Part shown: positions 26,835 to 35,936 of the stretch, piece after piece
Layout: the number at the start of each line of letters is the position of its first letter
How positions within the stretch are numbered: position 1 is the stretch's first letter
Assembly (NCBI RefSeq): GCF_020523795.1
Contig: NZ_JAJALI010000004.1
Location: 186,001 to 250,000 of the forward strand
DNA from: Ancylobacter sp. Lp-2
Lineage (GTDB): Bacteria; Pseudomonadota; Alphaproteobacteria; Rhizobiales; Xanthobacteraceae
Direction: 5' to 3'
Length of the DNA stretch: 64,000 nt
Translations under genes and position numbers: made by a program
Notes under the pieces: generated by a model
The model's database searches: none
Seen by the model: the letters and a program-made list of their open reading frames with translations, nothing else
What the model was told of the DNA's origin: nothing

Positions 26835-27314
26835 ATGCCGATCCGCCTCGCCCTCTACCAGCCTGACATCGCCCAGAATGCCGGCACGCTCGCCCGGCTG
26901 TGCGCCTGTCTCGGCCTTGAGTTGCACATCGTCGAGCCGGCCGGCTTCCCGGTGGGCGATGCTGGCTTCCGCCGCGCCGGCATGGACTATCTCGACCGTG
27001 CGGCGATCCGCCGCCATGCCAGCTTCGCCGCTTTCGAGGGCTGGCGGGCGGAACAGGGCGCGCGCCTCGTCCTCGCCAGCACCCGCGCGGCGCAGCCCTA
27101 TGTCGATTTCCGATTCGCTGCGGGGGATGTGCTGCTGCTTGGCCGCGAGAGCGTCGGCGTGCCGGAGACGGTGCACGAGGCGGCCGATGCGCGCCTGCTC
27201 GTCCCGCTGGCGGCGGGGGCGCGCTCGCTCAATGTCGCGGTGGCCGGCGCGATGATCGCCGGCGAGGCGCTGCGCCAGCTCGGGGCGTTCCCCACGCCCG
27301 GCGCGGCGGGGTGA
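26835..27314 (+). CDS. trmL: tRNA (cytidine(34)-2'-O)-methyltransferase
   Basis: TrmL 2'-O-methylates the wobble base of two leucine tRNAs using SAM. The 159-residue protein is a SPOUT-class enzyme: IRLALYQPDIAQNAGTLARLCACLGLELHIVEP at the N terminus, and the C-terminal knot motifs VLLLGRESVGVPETV and RSLNVAVAGAMIAGEALRQL. Length matches the family. It is divergent from petABC and ends 3 bp before the convergent ABC exporter gene. Confidence 0.93.
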   Translation: MPIRLALYQPDIAQNAGTLARLCACLGLELHIVEPAGFPVGDAGFRRAGMDYLDRAAIRRHASFAAFEGWRAEQGARLVLASTRAAQPYVDFRFAAGDVLLLGRESVGVPETVHEAADARLLVPLAAGARSLNVAVAGAMIAGEALRQLGAFPTPGAAG

Positions 27315-27317
27315 GCC

Positions 27318-29177
27318 TCACTCCGCCGCGATATCCTCTTCCCGGTCGATGAACCCGCCGGACTGGCGCAGCCACAGCCGCGCATAAAGCCCGCCGCGAG
27401 CGATCAGTTCGGCATGGGTGCCGGTCTCGACGATGCGGCCATGGTCCATCACCACCAGCCGGTCCATCCGGGCGATGGTGGAGAGTCGGTGGGCGATGGC
27501 GATCACCGTCTTGCCCTGCATCAGCTCGTCGAGATTGGCCTGGATCGCCGCCTCGATCTCCGAATCGAGCGCCGAGGTGGCCTCGTCCAGCACCAGGATC
27601 GGCGCGTCCTTCAGCAGCACCCGCGCAATGGCGATGCGCTGGCGCTGGCCGCCGGACAGCTTGACGCCGCGCTCGCCGACCTGCGCGTCGAGGCCCCGGC
27701 GTCCCTGCGGGTCGGCCAGCCCATCGATGAACTCCGCCGCATGCGCCCGCCGCGCCGCCTGCCAGATCGCCGGCTCGTCGGCGTCCGGCCGCCCGTAGCG
27801 GATATTGTCGCGCACCGAGCGGTGCATCAGCGAGGTGTCCTGCGTCACCACACCGACATGGCCGCGCAGGCTCTCCTGCGTCACGCCGGCAATGTCCTGC
27901 CCGTCGATCAGGATGCGCCCGCCTTCGAGGTCGTAGAAGCGCAGCAACAGGTTCATCAGCGTCGACTTGCCGGCCCCCGATGGGCCGACGAGGCCGATGC
28001 GCTCGCCCGGCTTCACCGCGAGGTCGAGCCCCTCGATTACTCCCGAGCCCTTGCCGTAGTGGAAGCTGACATTGTCGAAGCGGATTTCTCCGCGCGGCAC
28101 GTCGAGCGCCGGTGCCGCCGGCCGGTCGACCACCGTGTGCGGCCGGGCGATGGTGAGGATCGCCTCCTGCACCGTGCCGACATTCTCGAACACGCCGGTC
28201 ACCACCCACATGATCCAGCCGGACATGTTGGTGATGCGGATGGCGAGGCCGGTGGACAGCGCGATGGCGCCGAGATTGATTGCCCCGGTCGACCACAGCC
28301 AGACGCCGAGCGCGCCGATGGCGCCGAGCATCAGCGAGTTCAGCCAGCTGACGCTCATCGCCATGCGGGTGATCTGCCGCTGCTGGCGCAGGAAGGCCTC
28401 GTTATGCGCGCCGGTCGCCTCGCGGACATAGGCGTCCTCGCGGTCGGCATGGGCGAACAGCTTCACCGTCATGATGTTGGTGTAGCTGTCGACGATCCGC
28501 CCGGTCAGCGCGGAGTTGGTCTCCGACATCGCCTTGGAGAGCGCTCGCACCCGCGGGATGAAATAGGAAAGCGCGAGGATGTAGAGCGCGATCCAGGCGA
28601 CGATCGGCACCGCGAGGCGCCAGTCGGCCTCGGCGAACAGGATCACGGCGCTGATGGCGTAGACCGAGACGTACCACAGCGCGTCGATCACCTCGACCAC
28701 CGAGCCGCGCAGCGCCGGCCCGGCCTGCAGCACCCGCGTGGCGATACGCCCGGCGAAGTCGCTCTGGAAATAGGCGAGGCTCTGGCGCACCACCCAGCGA
28801 TAGGACTGCCAGCGGATCAGGCTGGAGAAATTGGCGTTGATCGACTGCCGCACCAGGAAATCGTGCAGCGCCTGCGTCGCCGGCCGGGCGATCACCACCA
28901 CGAAGGCCATCCACAGGAGCAGCCCGCCATGGTCGGCGAAGATCCCGCCCGGCGAGGAGGACTGCAGGAGGTCGACGATCTGCCCGACATAGCGGAACAG
29001 CGACACCTCGACGATGGCGACGAGAAACGCGGCGCCGAGCGCGGCGATGAAGATCGGCCCGCTCTGCCGCACGAAATGCCAGTAGAACACCCACAGCCCC
29101 TCCGGAGGGCGGGCGAGCGGCATCGGACGGAACGGGTCGAGACGGTTCTCGAACCAGGTGAGCAGGCGCGACAGCAT
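27318..29177 (-). CDS. ABC exporter, fused permease-ATPase
   Basis: This 619-residue type IV (MsbA-like) half-transporter has an N-terminal membrane domain of about six helices (about 30-330) and a C-terminal ATPase with Walker [10 protein letters not shown] (about 398), signature LSGGQRQR (about 508), Walker [13 protein letters not shown] (about 530) and the switch His in [10 protein letters not shown]. It probably works as a homodimer exporting a lipid or hydrophobic compound; the substrate cannot be told. The ATG at 29177 is the first good start. It is divergent from hemF. Confidence 0.93.
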   Translation of the reverse strand: MLSRLLTWFENRLDPFRPMPLARPPEGLWVFYWHFVRQSGPIFIAALGAAFLVAIVEVSLFRYVGQIVDLLQSSSPGGIFADHGGLLLWMAFVVVIARPATQALHDFLVRQSINANFSSLIRWQSYRWVVRQSLAYFQSDFAGRIATRVLQAGPALRGSVVEVIDALWYVSVYAISAVILFAEADWRLAVPIVAWIALYILALSYFIPRVRALSKAMSETNSALTGRIVDSYTNIMTVKLFAHADREDAYVREATGAHNEAFLRQQRQITRMAMSVSWLNSLMLGAIGALGVWLWSTGAINLGAIALSTGLAIRITNMSGWIMWVVTGVFENVGTVQEAILTIARPHTVVDRPAAPALDVPRGEIRFDNVSFHYGKGSGVIEGLDLAVKPGERIGLVGPSGAGKSTLMNLLLRFYDLEGGRILIDGQDIAGVTQESLRGHVGVVTQDTSLMHRSVRDNIRYGRPDADEPAIWQAARRAHAAEFIDGLADPQGRRGLDAQVGERGVKLSGGQRQRIAIARVLLKDAPILVLDEATSALDSEIEAAIQANLDELMQGKTVIAIAHRLSTIARMDRLVVMDHGRIVETGTHAELIARGGLYARLWLRQSGGFIDREEDIAAE

Positions 29178-29344
29178 GGGTAGCCTTTTCCGCTTTTGTT
29201 GCGGCGGTAGTATGTCGGAACGGGGCGCGCGAACGGACAGTGAACAGACACGAGTCGCGCCGCGCGCGCCAGCCCCGATCGCGCATTGCTTGTCGCGATG
29301 GGGTCGGCGGCGCTAGAAGCGTCGGCGCAGAGAGGAAGCCCGTC

Positions 29345-30280
29345 ATGTCCGCCTCGACCATCGCCGATGCCGCCCGCAGCGCCCCCGGCACACCGCTCGA
29401 TCCGGCCCGCATCGAGCCGATGAAGGCCGCCGCCCGCGCCTGGTTCGAGGAGCTCCGCGACCGCATCTGCGCCGCCTTCGAGGCGCTGGAGGACGAGGCG
29501 CCCGCCGCGCTCTATCCCGGCGCGCCCGGCCGCTTCGAGCGCACCCCCTGGGACCGCGCCGACCATTCCGGCGCCGCCGGCGGCGGCGGGGTGATGGCGA
29601 TGATGCGCGGCCGGCTGTTCGAGAAGGTCGGCGTGCACTGTTCCACCGTGCATGGCGAGTTCGCCCCGGAGTTCCGCAAGCAGATCCCCGGCGCCGAGGC
29701 CGATCCGCGCTTCCACGCCACCGGCATCTCGCTGATTGCCCATCTGGCGAACCCGCACGTGCCGGCGGTGCATATGAACACCCGCTTCGTGGTCACCTCG
29801 CGGGCGTGGTTCGGCGGCGGCGCCGACCTCACCCCGCTGCTGGAGCACCGCCGCGCGCAGGAGGATCCCGACGCCCTCGCCTTCCACGCGGCGATGCGGG
29901 CGGCCTGCGACGCCCATGCGGTCGCCGACCACGACCGGCTGAAGGCGTGGTGCGACGAGTATTTCTGGCTGCCGCACCGGCAGGAGCCGCGCGGCATCGG
30001 CGGCATCTTCTACGATTGGCTGGACTCAGGCGACCGCGACGCCGACTTCGCCTTCACCCGCGACGTCGGCCTCGCCTTCCTCGACGTCTATCCGCGCCTC
30101 GTGCGTGCCAACCTCGCCACCCCCTGGACCGAGGCCGAGCGCGAGGAGCAGCTCGTCCGCCGCGGCCGCTATGTCGAGTTCAACCTGCTGCATGATCGCG
30201 GCACGGTGTTCGGGCTGAAGACCGGCGGCAATGTCGCCTCCATCCTCTCCTCGATGCCGCCGGTGGTGAAGTGGCCGTGA
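29345..30280 (+). CDS. hemF: Oxygen-dependent coproporphyrinogen III oxidase
   Basis: HemF decarboxylates coproporphyrinogen III to protoporphyrinogen IX with O2 in heme synthesis. The 311-residue protein has [81 protein letters not shown], and the C-terminal [24 protein letters not shown]. The ATG at 29345 has GAGGAAG upstream; a longer start at 29240 is rejected. It is divergent from the ABC exporter gene. I see no clear FNR-type site before it. Confidence 0.96.
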   Translation: MSASTIADAARSAPGTPLDPARIEPMKAAARAWFEELRDRICAAFEALEDEAPAALYPGAPGRFERTPWDRADHSGAAGGGGVMAMMRGRLFEKVGVHCSTVHGEFAPEFRKQIPGAEADPRFHATGISLIAHLANPHVPAVHMNTRFVVTSRAWFGGGADLTPLLEHRRAQEDPDALAFHAAMRAACDAHAVADHDRLKAWCDEYFWLPHRQEPRGIGGIFYDWLDSGDRDADFAFTRDVGLAFLDVYPRLVRANLATPWTEAEREEQLVRRGRYVEFNLLHDRGTVFGLKTGGNVASILSSMPPVVKWP

Positions 30281-30317
30281 GCCTCCTCGCGGCCCGCCCC
30301 GGGACGAGGCGCCTCCG

Positions 30318-31169
30318 CTAGGACGCCGCCGACTCCACCTGCGGCGCGGGTGCGGGCGCGGGTGGCGACAGCACGCGCAGCGCGGCGAGATTGATGAAGG
30401 GAAAATCCTTCTTGAGGTCGACGGAAGCCTGCGCCAGCGCGACGTTCACCGGCGGCGGCCCCCGGCGGGTCGGGCTGTCATTGTCGATATGCCGCGTCCG
30501 CAGCCACAGCGGCCGGCCGGTGGCGATCAGCTGCACCGGATATTTCTTGTACACGACCATGTGGTTGCCGAGGTCGTAGGCCGAGAGATAGCGATCCGGG
30601 CCGGACACCACGCCCAGTCCCTGGGCGACGTGCTTGATGCTGCATTCCTGCACCTGGATCACCTCGTCCGGTGCCGGCGCGATGGTCCGACCCTCCGGGG
30701 CGGAGATCACGGTGAGATCCGGCAGTTGGTCCAGTTGCGGCGCGATGGCGTCGAAATAGCCCGGCGACAGGGCGTCGTCGTCGTCGAGCCGATAGGAATA
30801 GAGCCGCCCGCCCTCGGCCAGCCGGGCGCAGGCATTGCGCGACTTCAGCCGGAAGCTGTGCCCTTCGCCGATGACCGCGAGACGGATATTGGGATGCGGC
30901 GCGAGCAGCTTCTTCAGCGATTTGACCGCGAAAGACGGCAGGTCGTGATTGATCAGGATCGCGGCGTAGGACCGCTCGCGCCGGGTCAGCGCCACATAGG
31001 TCGGCAACGCATAGCGCGAGAACATCCGCAGCCTCTGCTGCAGGCGGCCCGTATCGAAGACGGTCTCTTTGGCCTGTTCCAGCGACAGGTCACGCGTGGA
31101 TCGGAACCACGTCAATGAATCGCGGGTCACGACGCTGAAACGCGTAACCCCGACGAACGTAACCGACAT
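30318..31169 (-). CDS. Putative rhamnosyltransferase-family glycosyltransferase
   Basis: The 283-residue protein begins VGVTRFSVVTRDSLTWFRSTRDLSLEQAKETVFDTGRLQQRLRMF and has RLYSYRLDDDDALSPGYFDAI, a multi-Asp motif that fits a metal- and nucleotide-sugar-binding DxD site. The layout resembles the putative rhamnosyl transferase family (Pfam PF11316, from memory). It has no membrane segment. It ends in a Pro/Ala-rich tail. It may add sugars to a surface polysaccharide, but no polysaccharide genes are nearby, so the acceptor is unknown. Confidence 0.75.
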   Translation of the reverse strand: MSVTFVGVTRFSVVTRDSLTWFRSTRDLSLEQAKETVFDTGRLQQRLRMFSRYALPTYVALTRRERSYAAILINHDLPSFAVKSLKKLLAPHPNIRLAVIGEGHSFRLKSRNACARLAEGGRLYSYRLDDDDALSPGYFDAIAPQLDQLPDLTVISAPEGRTIAPAPDEVIQVQECSIKHVAQGLGVVSGPDRYLSAYDLGNHMVVYKKYPVQLIATGRPLWLRTRHIDNDSPTRRGPPPVNVALAQASVDLKKDFPFINLAALRVLSPPAPAPAPQVESAAS

Positions 31170-31241
31170 TCTGTTGCGACCACCCCTTTGACCGGACGGA
31201 AGCTAGGCTCCGGCTCCCGGAGGGTCAAGCGCCGGCTTCGC

Positions 31242-32315
31242 CTAGCGGATCTCGAAGCTCAGCACCCGGCCGCCGCCCTCGCGCGGGCCGTCGAACAGCA
31301 GCACCGCGCGCAGCGCCCCGCCCTCGTGCTTCAGCGGCAGCAGCGCCTCGGGCTTGGCCTCGCCGCCGAAGGACGGCAGGTTCGCCACCAGCGCCGCGCC
31401 GCCGCCCGGCAGGGTGCGGTACACCGCATAGTCGCCATAGGACACGCGGGGCGGGTCGAGTTGCGGCCCGGCGAGGAACAGGAGCCCCGAGCCGAAGGCG
31501 ACGAGGTCGCGTATGCCGCGCGGCGTACCCGAGGTGTCCTTGCCGAGGTCGTAGGTGATCAGCTCCGCCTTGCCCGGCTGGCCGTCGAACAGCGATGCCA
31601 GCGGCACCGACACCGTCGCCGCCCGGCCCTCCACCGCCGGCGCCCGGAGGCCGGCGATCAGCCGCCCCTCGTGCACCGCGACGCCCTCGATGTTCAGCCC
31701 GTGCTCGAGCAGCTTGCCGTCGAAGGCGCCGGCCAGCTGCGGCACCGAGCGCAGGAAGGCCGGCAGGTCGGTGGAGACCTCCACCGACGGGCGCGGCCCC
31801 CTGATGTCGCCATTGCGGTTCACCGAGCCCGGCACGAAGCGGATGCGGAACACCCGCCTCGTTGCCTTGGCACGGGCGTTCGCCGCCGCCGGGTCGCTCT
31901 CGCGGCGCGGCCGGGCATGCGAGCCGACGACGTAGAAGGCGCCGTCGGCATAGGCGACCCCCTCGGCGTCGAGCGACAGCGGCTCGCCGGCATAGCGCTC
32001 GGAGATCAGCGGGATGAAGGCGCCGGCCTCGCCGCCATGCGGCCGGGCCATCACGATCTGCACGCCCTGCGCCTCGTCGTCGGCGATCAGGCACAGGCGC
32101 GAAGGCGCATTGCCGTCCTCGCAGGCGATGCCGCTGACGTCGCGCGAGGTCTTGAAGTCGAGCTTCTTGCCGCCGCCGCCGGGTTCGAGCTTGCCGAACA
32201 GGCGGCCCTCTATTTCCCATTCCGCCTCATCGGCGGCGGAAATTCCCACATTGGCGGCAAGCAGCGGCACTGCCAGCAGACCCAACCGCAAGACCCGCAC
32301 CCATGCGGCGACCAT
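31242..32315 (-). CDS. DUF3616 domain protein, probably secreted
   Basis: The product, 357 residues from ATG 32315, starts with a signal peptide (VRVLRLGLLAVPLLAANVGISA) and continues as one beta-rich domain. Repeated patterns such as DVSGIACEDG, SLDAEGVAYADGAFYVVGSHAR, LNIEGVAVHEGRLIAGLRAP and IRDLVAFGSGLLFLAGP look like blades of a propeller, as in the DUF3616 family. A TTG start at 32351 is possible, but ATG gives a cleaner signal peptide. The function is unknown. It stands alone between the glycosyltransferase and the VOC gene. Confidence 0.78.
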   Translation of the reverse strand: MVAAWVRVLRLGLLAVPLLAANVGISAADEAEWEIEGRLFGKLEPGGGGKKLDFKTSRDVSGIACEDGNAPSRLCLIADDEAQGVQIVMARPHGGEAGAFIPLISERYAGEPLSLDAEGVAYADGAFYVVGSHARPRRESDPAAANARAKATRRVFRIRFVPGSVNRNGDIRGPRPSVEVSTDLPAFLRSVPQLAGAFDGKLLEHGLNIEGVAVHEGRLIAGLRAPAVEGRAATVSVPLASLFDGQPGKAELITYDLGKDTSGTPRGIRDLVAFGSGLLFLAGPQLDPPRVSYGDYAVYRTLPGGGAALVANLPSFGGEAKPEALLPLKHEGGALRAVLLFDGPREGGGRVLSFEIR

Positions 32316-32387
32316 GGCATCACCAGAAACGACGGCAAGGGTGTCATTCAACCACCCTTCCCGCTCCGCGACCAGAGGCGCGCGGGC

Positions 32388-32810
32388 TCAGGCCGGCGGC
32401 ATCTCGCTCATGTGAAACACCTCCCATGTGTGGCCGTCGGGATCCTCGAAGCCATGCGAGTACATGAACCCCATGTCCTGCGGCTCGCGCGGCACCGCGC
32501 CGCCGGCGGCCCGCGCCTTGGCCACCAGCGCGTCCACCGCCTCCCGGTCGTCCACCGCAAGCGCCACCAGCACCTCGGTCGTCTTCGAGGTGTCGGCGAT
32601 CTCCTTGTGGATGAAGCTCTTGAAGAACGGCTCCACCAGCAGCATGGCGAAGAAATTCTCGCCGATGATCATGCAGGTGGCGTCGTCATTGGTGAATTGC
32701 AGGTTGAAGCTGAAGCCGAGCGCGGTGAAGAAATCCACCGAGCGCTTCAGGTCCTTCACCGGCAAATTGACGAAGATCTGCCGGGCGACGTGCAGCCCCT
32801 CATTGGCCAT
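32388..32810 (-). CDS. VOC-family protein (glyoxalase/bleomycin resistance type)
   Basis: The 140-residue protein begins ARQIFVNLPVKDLKRSVDFFTALGFSFNLQFTNDDATCMIIG, a VOC fold half, and ends FEDPDGHTWEVFHM with the usual metal-ligand Glu in the C-terminal strand. This is the subclass often annotated as glyoxalase/bleomycin resistance or extradiol dioxygenase. The ATG at 32810 has GGGAGGGAA upstream. It is the second VOC gene in the window and is not close to the first (at 4346). The substrate is unknown. Confidence 0.87.
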   Translation of the reverse strand: MANEGLHVARQIFVNLPVKDLKRSVDFFTALGFSFNLQFTNDDATCMIIGENFFAMLLVEPFFKSFIHKEIADTSKTTEVLVALAVDDREAVDALVAKARAAGGAVPREPQDMGFMYSHGFEDPDGHTWEVFHMSEMPPA

Positions 32811-32858
32811 GGCGTTCCCTCCCCTAAGGTCCGGGCGCACTATGGCATGCCCGCCGGC

Positions 32859-34088
32859 TCAGCGGTCGTCGGCGAGTACCGTCGCGACGAGCGGGTCGAG
32901 CGCGTCGCGCTGCGGGAAGCCGGCCTCGATCCAGGCCTCCTCGGCCCGCTTCATCGCCGCGCCAAGCGCCGGCCCGGGCGTCAGCCCGCGTGCGAGAAAG
33001 TCCGCCGCCTTCAAGGGAAAGCGCGGGATCGGCCAGTCCCGCGCGATGTCGATGAGCGCCCGCCAGCCGGCATCGTCGACGGCGGCTCCCGAACGGGCGA
33101 AGGCGATCAGCGCCCGGTCGGTGAAGCGCTCGCGCCCCATGCGGTAGAGAAACGCCTTCTGCCCCTTCTCGCACATGCCCGGCGTCGGCGCCGGGCCGGC
33201 CAGCGCCACCAGCCGGGCGGCCTCGGCGCGCGACAGCCGCAGCGTCTCGGCGAGCGCCACCGCGTCCGCCTCCTCGCGCACGCCGAGCGCGCCGAGCCGA
33301 CGCACCGCGTCCGGCGCCAGCCCCAGCGCCGCCTCCAGCGCGGCCAGCCGCGCGAAGGTGGCGACGTCCCCCGGCTCGCCCAGCACCGGCGCCAGCAGCC
33401 CGGCGGCGTCCATCTCCGCCAGGGTTTCGGCCGCGCGAGAGGCCGTCAGCAGTTTCAGGAGCTCCGCCCGCACCCGCTCGCGCGAGAGGCGGGCGAGGCC
33501 GTCCCTGCCGCGCACCGCCGCCGCCAGCGCCTCGGGATCGACCGGGCCGTGGCCGTAGCCGGCATGGAAGCGGAACAGCCTGAGGATGCGCAGATAATCC
33601 TCGGCGATGCGCCGGTCGGCGTCGCCGATGAAGCGCACCCGCCCGGCGCGGGCATCGGCCTCGCCGCCGGTGAAGTCGATCAGCTCGCCGTCGCGCGTCA
33701 GGTAGAGCGCGTTCATGGTGAAGTCACGCCGCGCGGCATCGGCCCGCCAGTCGCGGCCGAACGCCACCTGCGCCCGCCGGCCGTCGGTCTCCACGTCCTG
33801 GCGCAGCGTCGTCACCTCGTAGGGGAGGCCCTCGGCGATCACCGTCACCGTGCCGTGCTCGATGCCGGTCGGGATCGCCTTGAAGCCGGCGGCCTTCGCC
33901 CGGCGCGTCACCTCGTCCGGCGTCGCGGTGGTGGCGATGTCGACATCGCCGCGCGCGCCGCGTCCCACCAGCCAGTCGCGCACCGCGCCGCCGACGATGC
34001 GCGCCTCCTCGCCCTCGCCGTCGAGCACGTCGAGCAGACGGGCGAGGCCGGGGCGGGCGTCGATCAGCTCATGCGTCGCCCGCGTCAT
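32859..34088 (-). CDS. cca: CCA tRNA nucleotidyltransferase / poly(A) polymerase family
   Basis: This class II nucleotidyltransferase adds or repairs the 3' CCA end of tRNAs. The 409-residue protein has ARIVGGAVRDWLVGRGARGDVDIATTATPDEV (catalytic GG and DxD motif), RRDFTMNALYL, the ERxxxD-like region AEDYLRILRLFRFHAGYG and RLSRERVRAELLKLL. The start at 34088 overlaps the upstream DUF6111 stop (ATGA). It is the last gene of the operon DUF1285-Nudix-DUF6111-cca. The RNA substrate specificity (CCA rather than poly(A)) is inferred from the absence of a second such gene in view. Confidence 0.92.
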   Translation of the reverse strand: MTRATHELIDARPGLARLLDVLDGEGEEARIVGGAVRDWLVGRGARGDVDIATTATPDEVTRRAKAAGFKAIPTGIEHGTVTVIAEGLPYEVTTLRQDVETDGRRAQVAFGRDWRADAARRDFTMNALYLTRDGELIDFTGGEADARAGRVRFIGDADRRIAEDYLRILRLFRFHAGYGHGPVDPEALAAAVRGRDGLARLSRERVRAELLKLLTASRAAETLAEMDAAGLLAPVLGEPGDVATFARLAALEAALGLAPDAVRRLGALGVREEADAVALAETLRLSRAEAARLVALAGPAPTPGMCEKGQKAFLYRMGRERFTDRALIAFARSGAAVDDAGWRALIDIARDWPIPRFPLKAADFLARGLTPGPALGAAMKRAEEAWIEAGFPQRDALDPLVATVLADDR

Positions 34089-34348
34089 TCGATGTGGCCC
34101 GGCGTCAGCTTGCCGCCTTCCCAGTTCGGCGGCACGTAGCGCCCGGTGGTCGGCCCGCGTGTGCCGGCCTCGAACAGGAGCAGGCTCGCCGCCACCAGCG
34201 CCACCCCGGCGAACAGGCAGCCCGCCAGCGCCCGCGTCGACCACCCCGACAGCGCCGCGTCCACCCGCCGGCCGAAGCGCAGATAGAGCGCGAACAGCAC
34301 GAAGGGCGTGATGAAGAGGAGGATATTGGTGAGCGCGATCCGCAGCAT
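34085..34348 (-). CDS. DUF6111-like small membrane protein
   Basis: This 87-residue protein has two hydrophobic segments (NILLFITPFVLFALYLRF and STRALAGCLFAGVALVAASLLLF) and a short C-terminal tail RYVPPNWEGGKLTPGHIE with a conserved-looking PP-x-x-W motif. I recall this as DUF6111, found next to cca in Alphaproteobacteria. It overlaps both neighbours by 4 bp, so all three are translated together. The function is unknown; the tail probably faces one side of the inner membrane. Confidence 0.8.
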   Translation of the reverse strand: MLRIALTNILLFITPFVLFALYLRFGRRVDAALSGWSTRALAGCLFAGVALVAASLLLFEAGTRGPTTGRYVPPNWEGGKLTPGHIE

Positions 34349-35001
34349 CAGCCATACACCCGTTCATAGAGGCTGCGCAGGATGCCGGCGGTGATGCCCC
34401 AGATGCGCCGCTTGTCATAGGTCATGGCGTGGAAGGTGCGCATCATTCCCAGCCATTCGCGGCTTTCCCGGTGGTGGTTGTCCGGGCTCATCAGGAAGTC
34501 CAGCGGCACCTCGAAGGCCTCGTCGACCTCGCCGGGATTGAGTGTCAGGCCGAAATCCGGCTGCACCAGCCCCACCACCGGCACGATGCGGTAGCCGGTC
34601 CGGGCGAGATAGGGGTCGAGATAGCCGAGCGGCGCCACCAGCTTGCGGTCGAGCCCGACCTCTTCCTCCGCCTCGCGCAGCGCAGCGTGCAGCGGGTCGG
34701 GGTCGGTCGGGTCGATCTTGCCGCCGGGAAAGGCGATCTGCCCGGCATGGCTCGGCAGATGCGAGGAGCGCAGCGTGAGCAGCACCGTCGGGTCGGGCCG
34801 CGCCACCACCGGGATCAGCACCGCCGCGCCGCGCACCTTCGCCACCAGGTCGCGGAATTCCGGCGTCAGCTCGTGGTCGCCCCGCAGCGGCACGCCGTCG
34901 AGATCCGGCTCCGGCAGCAGCCGGGCGCGGGCGCGGGCGACGAAGTCCTCCAGCCGGGGCGGAAGGGCGGAAAGGGCGGGCAGCGGCACGGCGGCGCTCA
35001 T
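34348..35001 (-). CDS. Nudix hydrolase, CoA pyrophosphatase family
   Basis: The 217-residue Nudix protein carries the CoA pyrophosphatase (UPF0035) signature LLTLRSSHLPSHAGQIAFPGG immediately before the Nudix box core ALREAEEEVGL. Such enzymes split CoA to 3',5'-ADP and phosphopantetheine and may remove oxidised CoA. The C-terminal IWGITAGILRSLYERVYG is also typical. The ATG at 35001 overlaps the DUF1285 stop, and its own stop overlaps the DUF6111 start, giving a tightly coupled operon. Confidence 0.93.
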   Translation of the reverse strand: MSAAVPLPALSALPPRLEDFVARARARLLPEPDLDGVPLRGDHELTPEFRDLVAKVRGAAVLIPVVARPDPTVLLTLRSSHLPSHAGQIAFPGGKIDPTDPDPLHAALREAEEEVGLDRKLVAPLGYLDPYLARTGYRIVPVVGLVQPDFGLTLNPGEVDEAFEVPLDFLMSPDNHHRESREWLGMMRTFHAMTYDKRRIWGITAGILRSLYERVYG

Positions 35002-35606
35002 GATCGGTCTTCCATTTCCTCGGCGGACAGGCCCTCGACCGGCGCGATCGGAAAGAATGCACCGGACGAGGCGACGCCGAACATCGGCTGCCCCTCGACC
35101 GCGCGTTCCTCGCCCCGCTCGACGAGTTCGAGGAACACCGGTCGGGTCAGCCGCGCCCACAGGCCGCGCCGCACATATATATAGGGCCGCACCGATCCGT
35201 CCGCTTGCTGGTCGAAGCGCAGCGGATGCGCGTCGTCGCACATCACCCAGTCGTCGAGATTGCTGCGGAAGGCAAGCCGCGCCGGCCGATCCTGCTTGGC
35301 GTCCTCGGCCCGCATCTCCACCGCGAGGAACGGCGCGTCCTCCACGGTGATGCCGAGCTTCTCCACCGGCGTCACCAGCACGTGGCGGGTCCCCTCCCGC
35401 CGCATCACCGAGGCGAACAGCTTCACCAGCGCCGGCCGGCCGATCGGACGCCCCTCATGGTGCCAGCCGCCCTCGCGGTCGATGCGGATGTCGATGTCGC
35501 CGCAGTCGGACGGGTTCCAGCGCTCCAGCGGCGGCCCGCCCTCGCCCTTCGCTGTGGCGATCGACCTCATGAAATCGTCAAGTCGCCCGGAAGTGTCTGA
35601 AGCCAT
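34998..35606 (-). CDS. DUF1285 domain-containing protein
   Basis: The 202-residue protein fits DUF1285: PLERWNPSDCGDIDIRIDREGGWHHEGRPIGRPALVKLFASVMRREG followed by LVTPVEKLGITVEDAPFLAVEM, then FRSNLDDWVMCDDAHPLRF and PYIYVRRGLWARLTRPVFLELVE. It has no signal peptide or membrane segment. It is the first gene of the DUF1285-Nudix-DUF6111-cca operon and is divergent from moxR, an association I recall across Rhizobiales. The function is unknown. Confidence 0.9.
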   Translation of the reverse strand: MASDTSGRLDDFMRSIATAKGEGGPPLERWNPSDCGDIDIRIDREGGWHHEGRPIGRPALVKLFASVMRREGTRHVLVTPVEKLGITVEDAPFLAVEMRAEDAKQDRPARLAFRSNLDDWVMCDDAHPLRFDQQADGSVRPYIYVRRGLWARLTRPVFLELVERGEERAVEGQPMFGVASSGAFFPIAPVEGLSAEEMEDRS

Positions 35607-35936
35607 GATTCTTTCTCTGTCACACAGGCTTAATCGCGCAGTCGTGATCCCCCGCCCGATAGTCGACGCGATCTGAAGATAGCGTAAGCTTGACCGTCAG
35701 GAAGCCCGAACGCCGTCCCGGCGGTAGCGGAATATGTGCGTTGCAATAAGACATTTCGCAGCGCAACATAACCGGCAAACCATCGGCGGGGACCGGGCTG
35801 AGCGAAGCCTGCCGCGCCGGGCGTCCGGCGTAAACTGGCCCGGGGACTGGTGTGGCCCCGGGCTTGCAAAGTGCCGATGAAGCCGCGGGGTACCGATCAC
35901 GGACCCCGTGGCGCAGCAAGGTTGAAGGAGCACGAC
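35607..35936. promoter_or_regulatory. Divergent control region, DUF1285 operon and moxR operon
   Basis: This 330-bp gap is less GC-rich than its surroundings. GCCCGGGG (35838-35845) and CCCCGGGC (35856-35863) form a strong hairpin in the probable moxR leader. A 99-codon minus-strand frame (35620-35919) has no recognisable product. AAGGAG sits 7 bases before the moxR ATG. Promoters for both operons should lie here, but I cannot place them confidently. Confidence 0.55.

Noticed and set aside
32388-32810. Possible bleomycin resistance gene
   Set aside because: The VOC fold is shared by many enzymes; nothing in sequence or context supports antibiotic resistance.
31188-34139. A 983-codon plus-strand frame opposite DUF3616, VOC and cca
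   Set aside because: It is extremely Arg/His-rich with no domain and lies opposite genes with clear family motifs.
35620-35919. A 99-codon minus-strand frame in the DUF1285-moxR gap
   Set aside because: It has no recognised motif and overlaps the region needed for both promoters.
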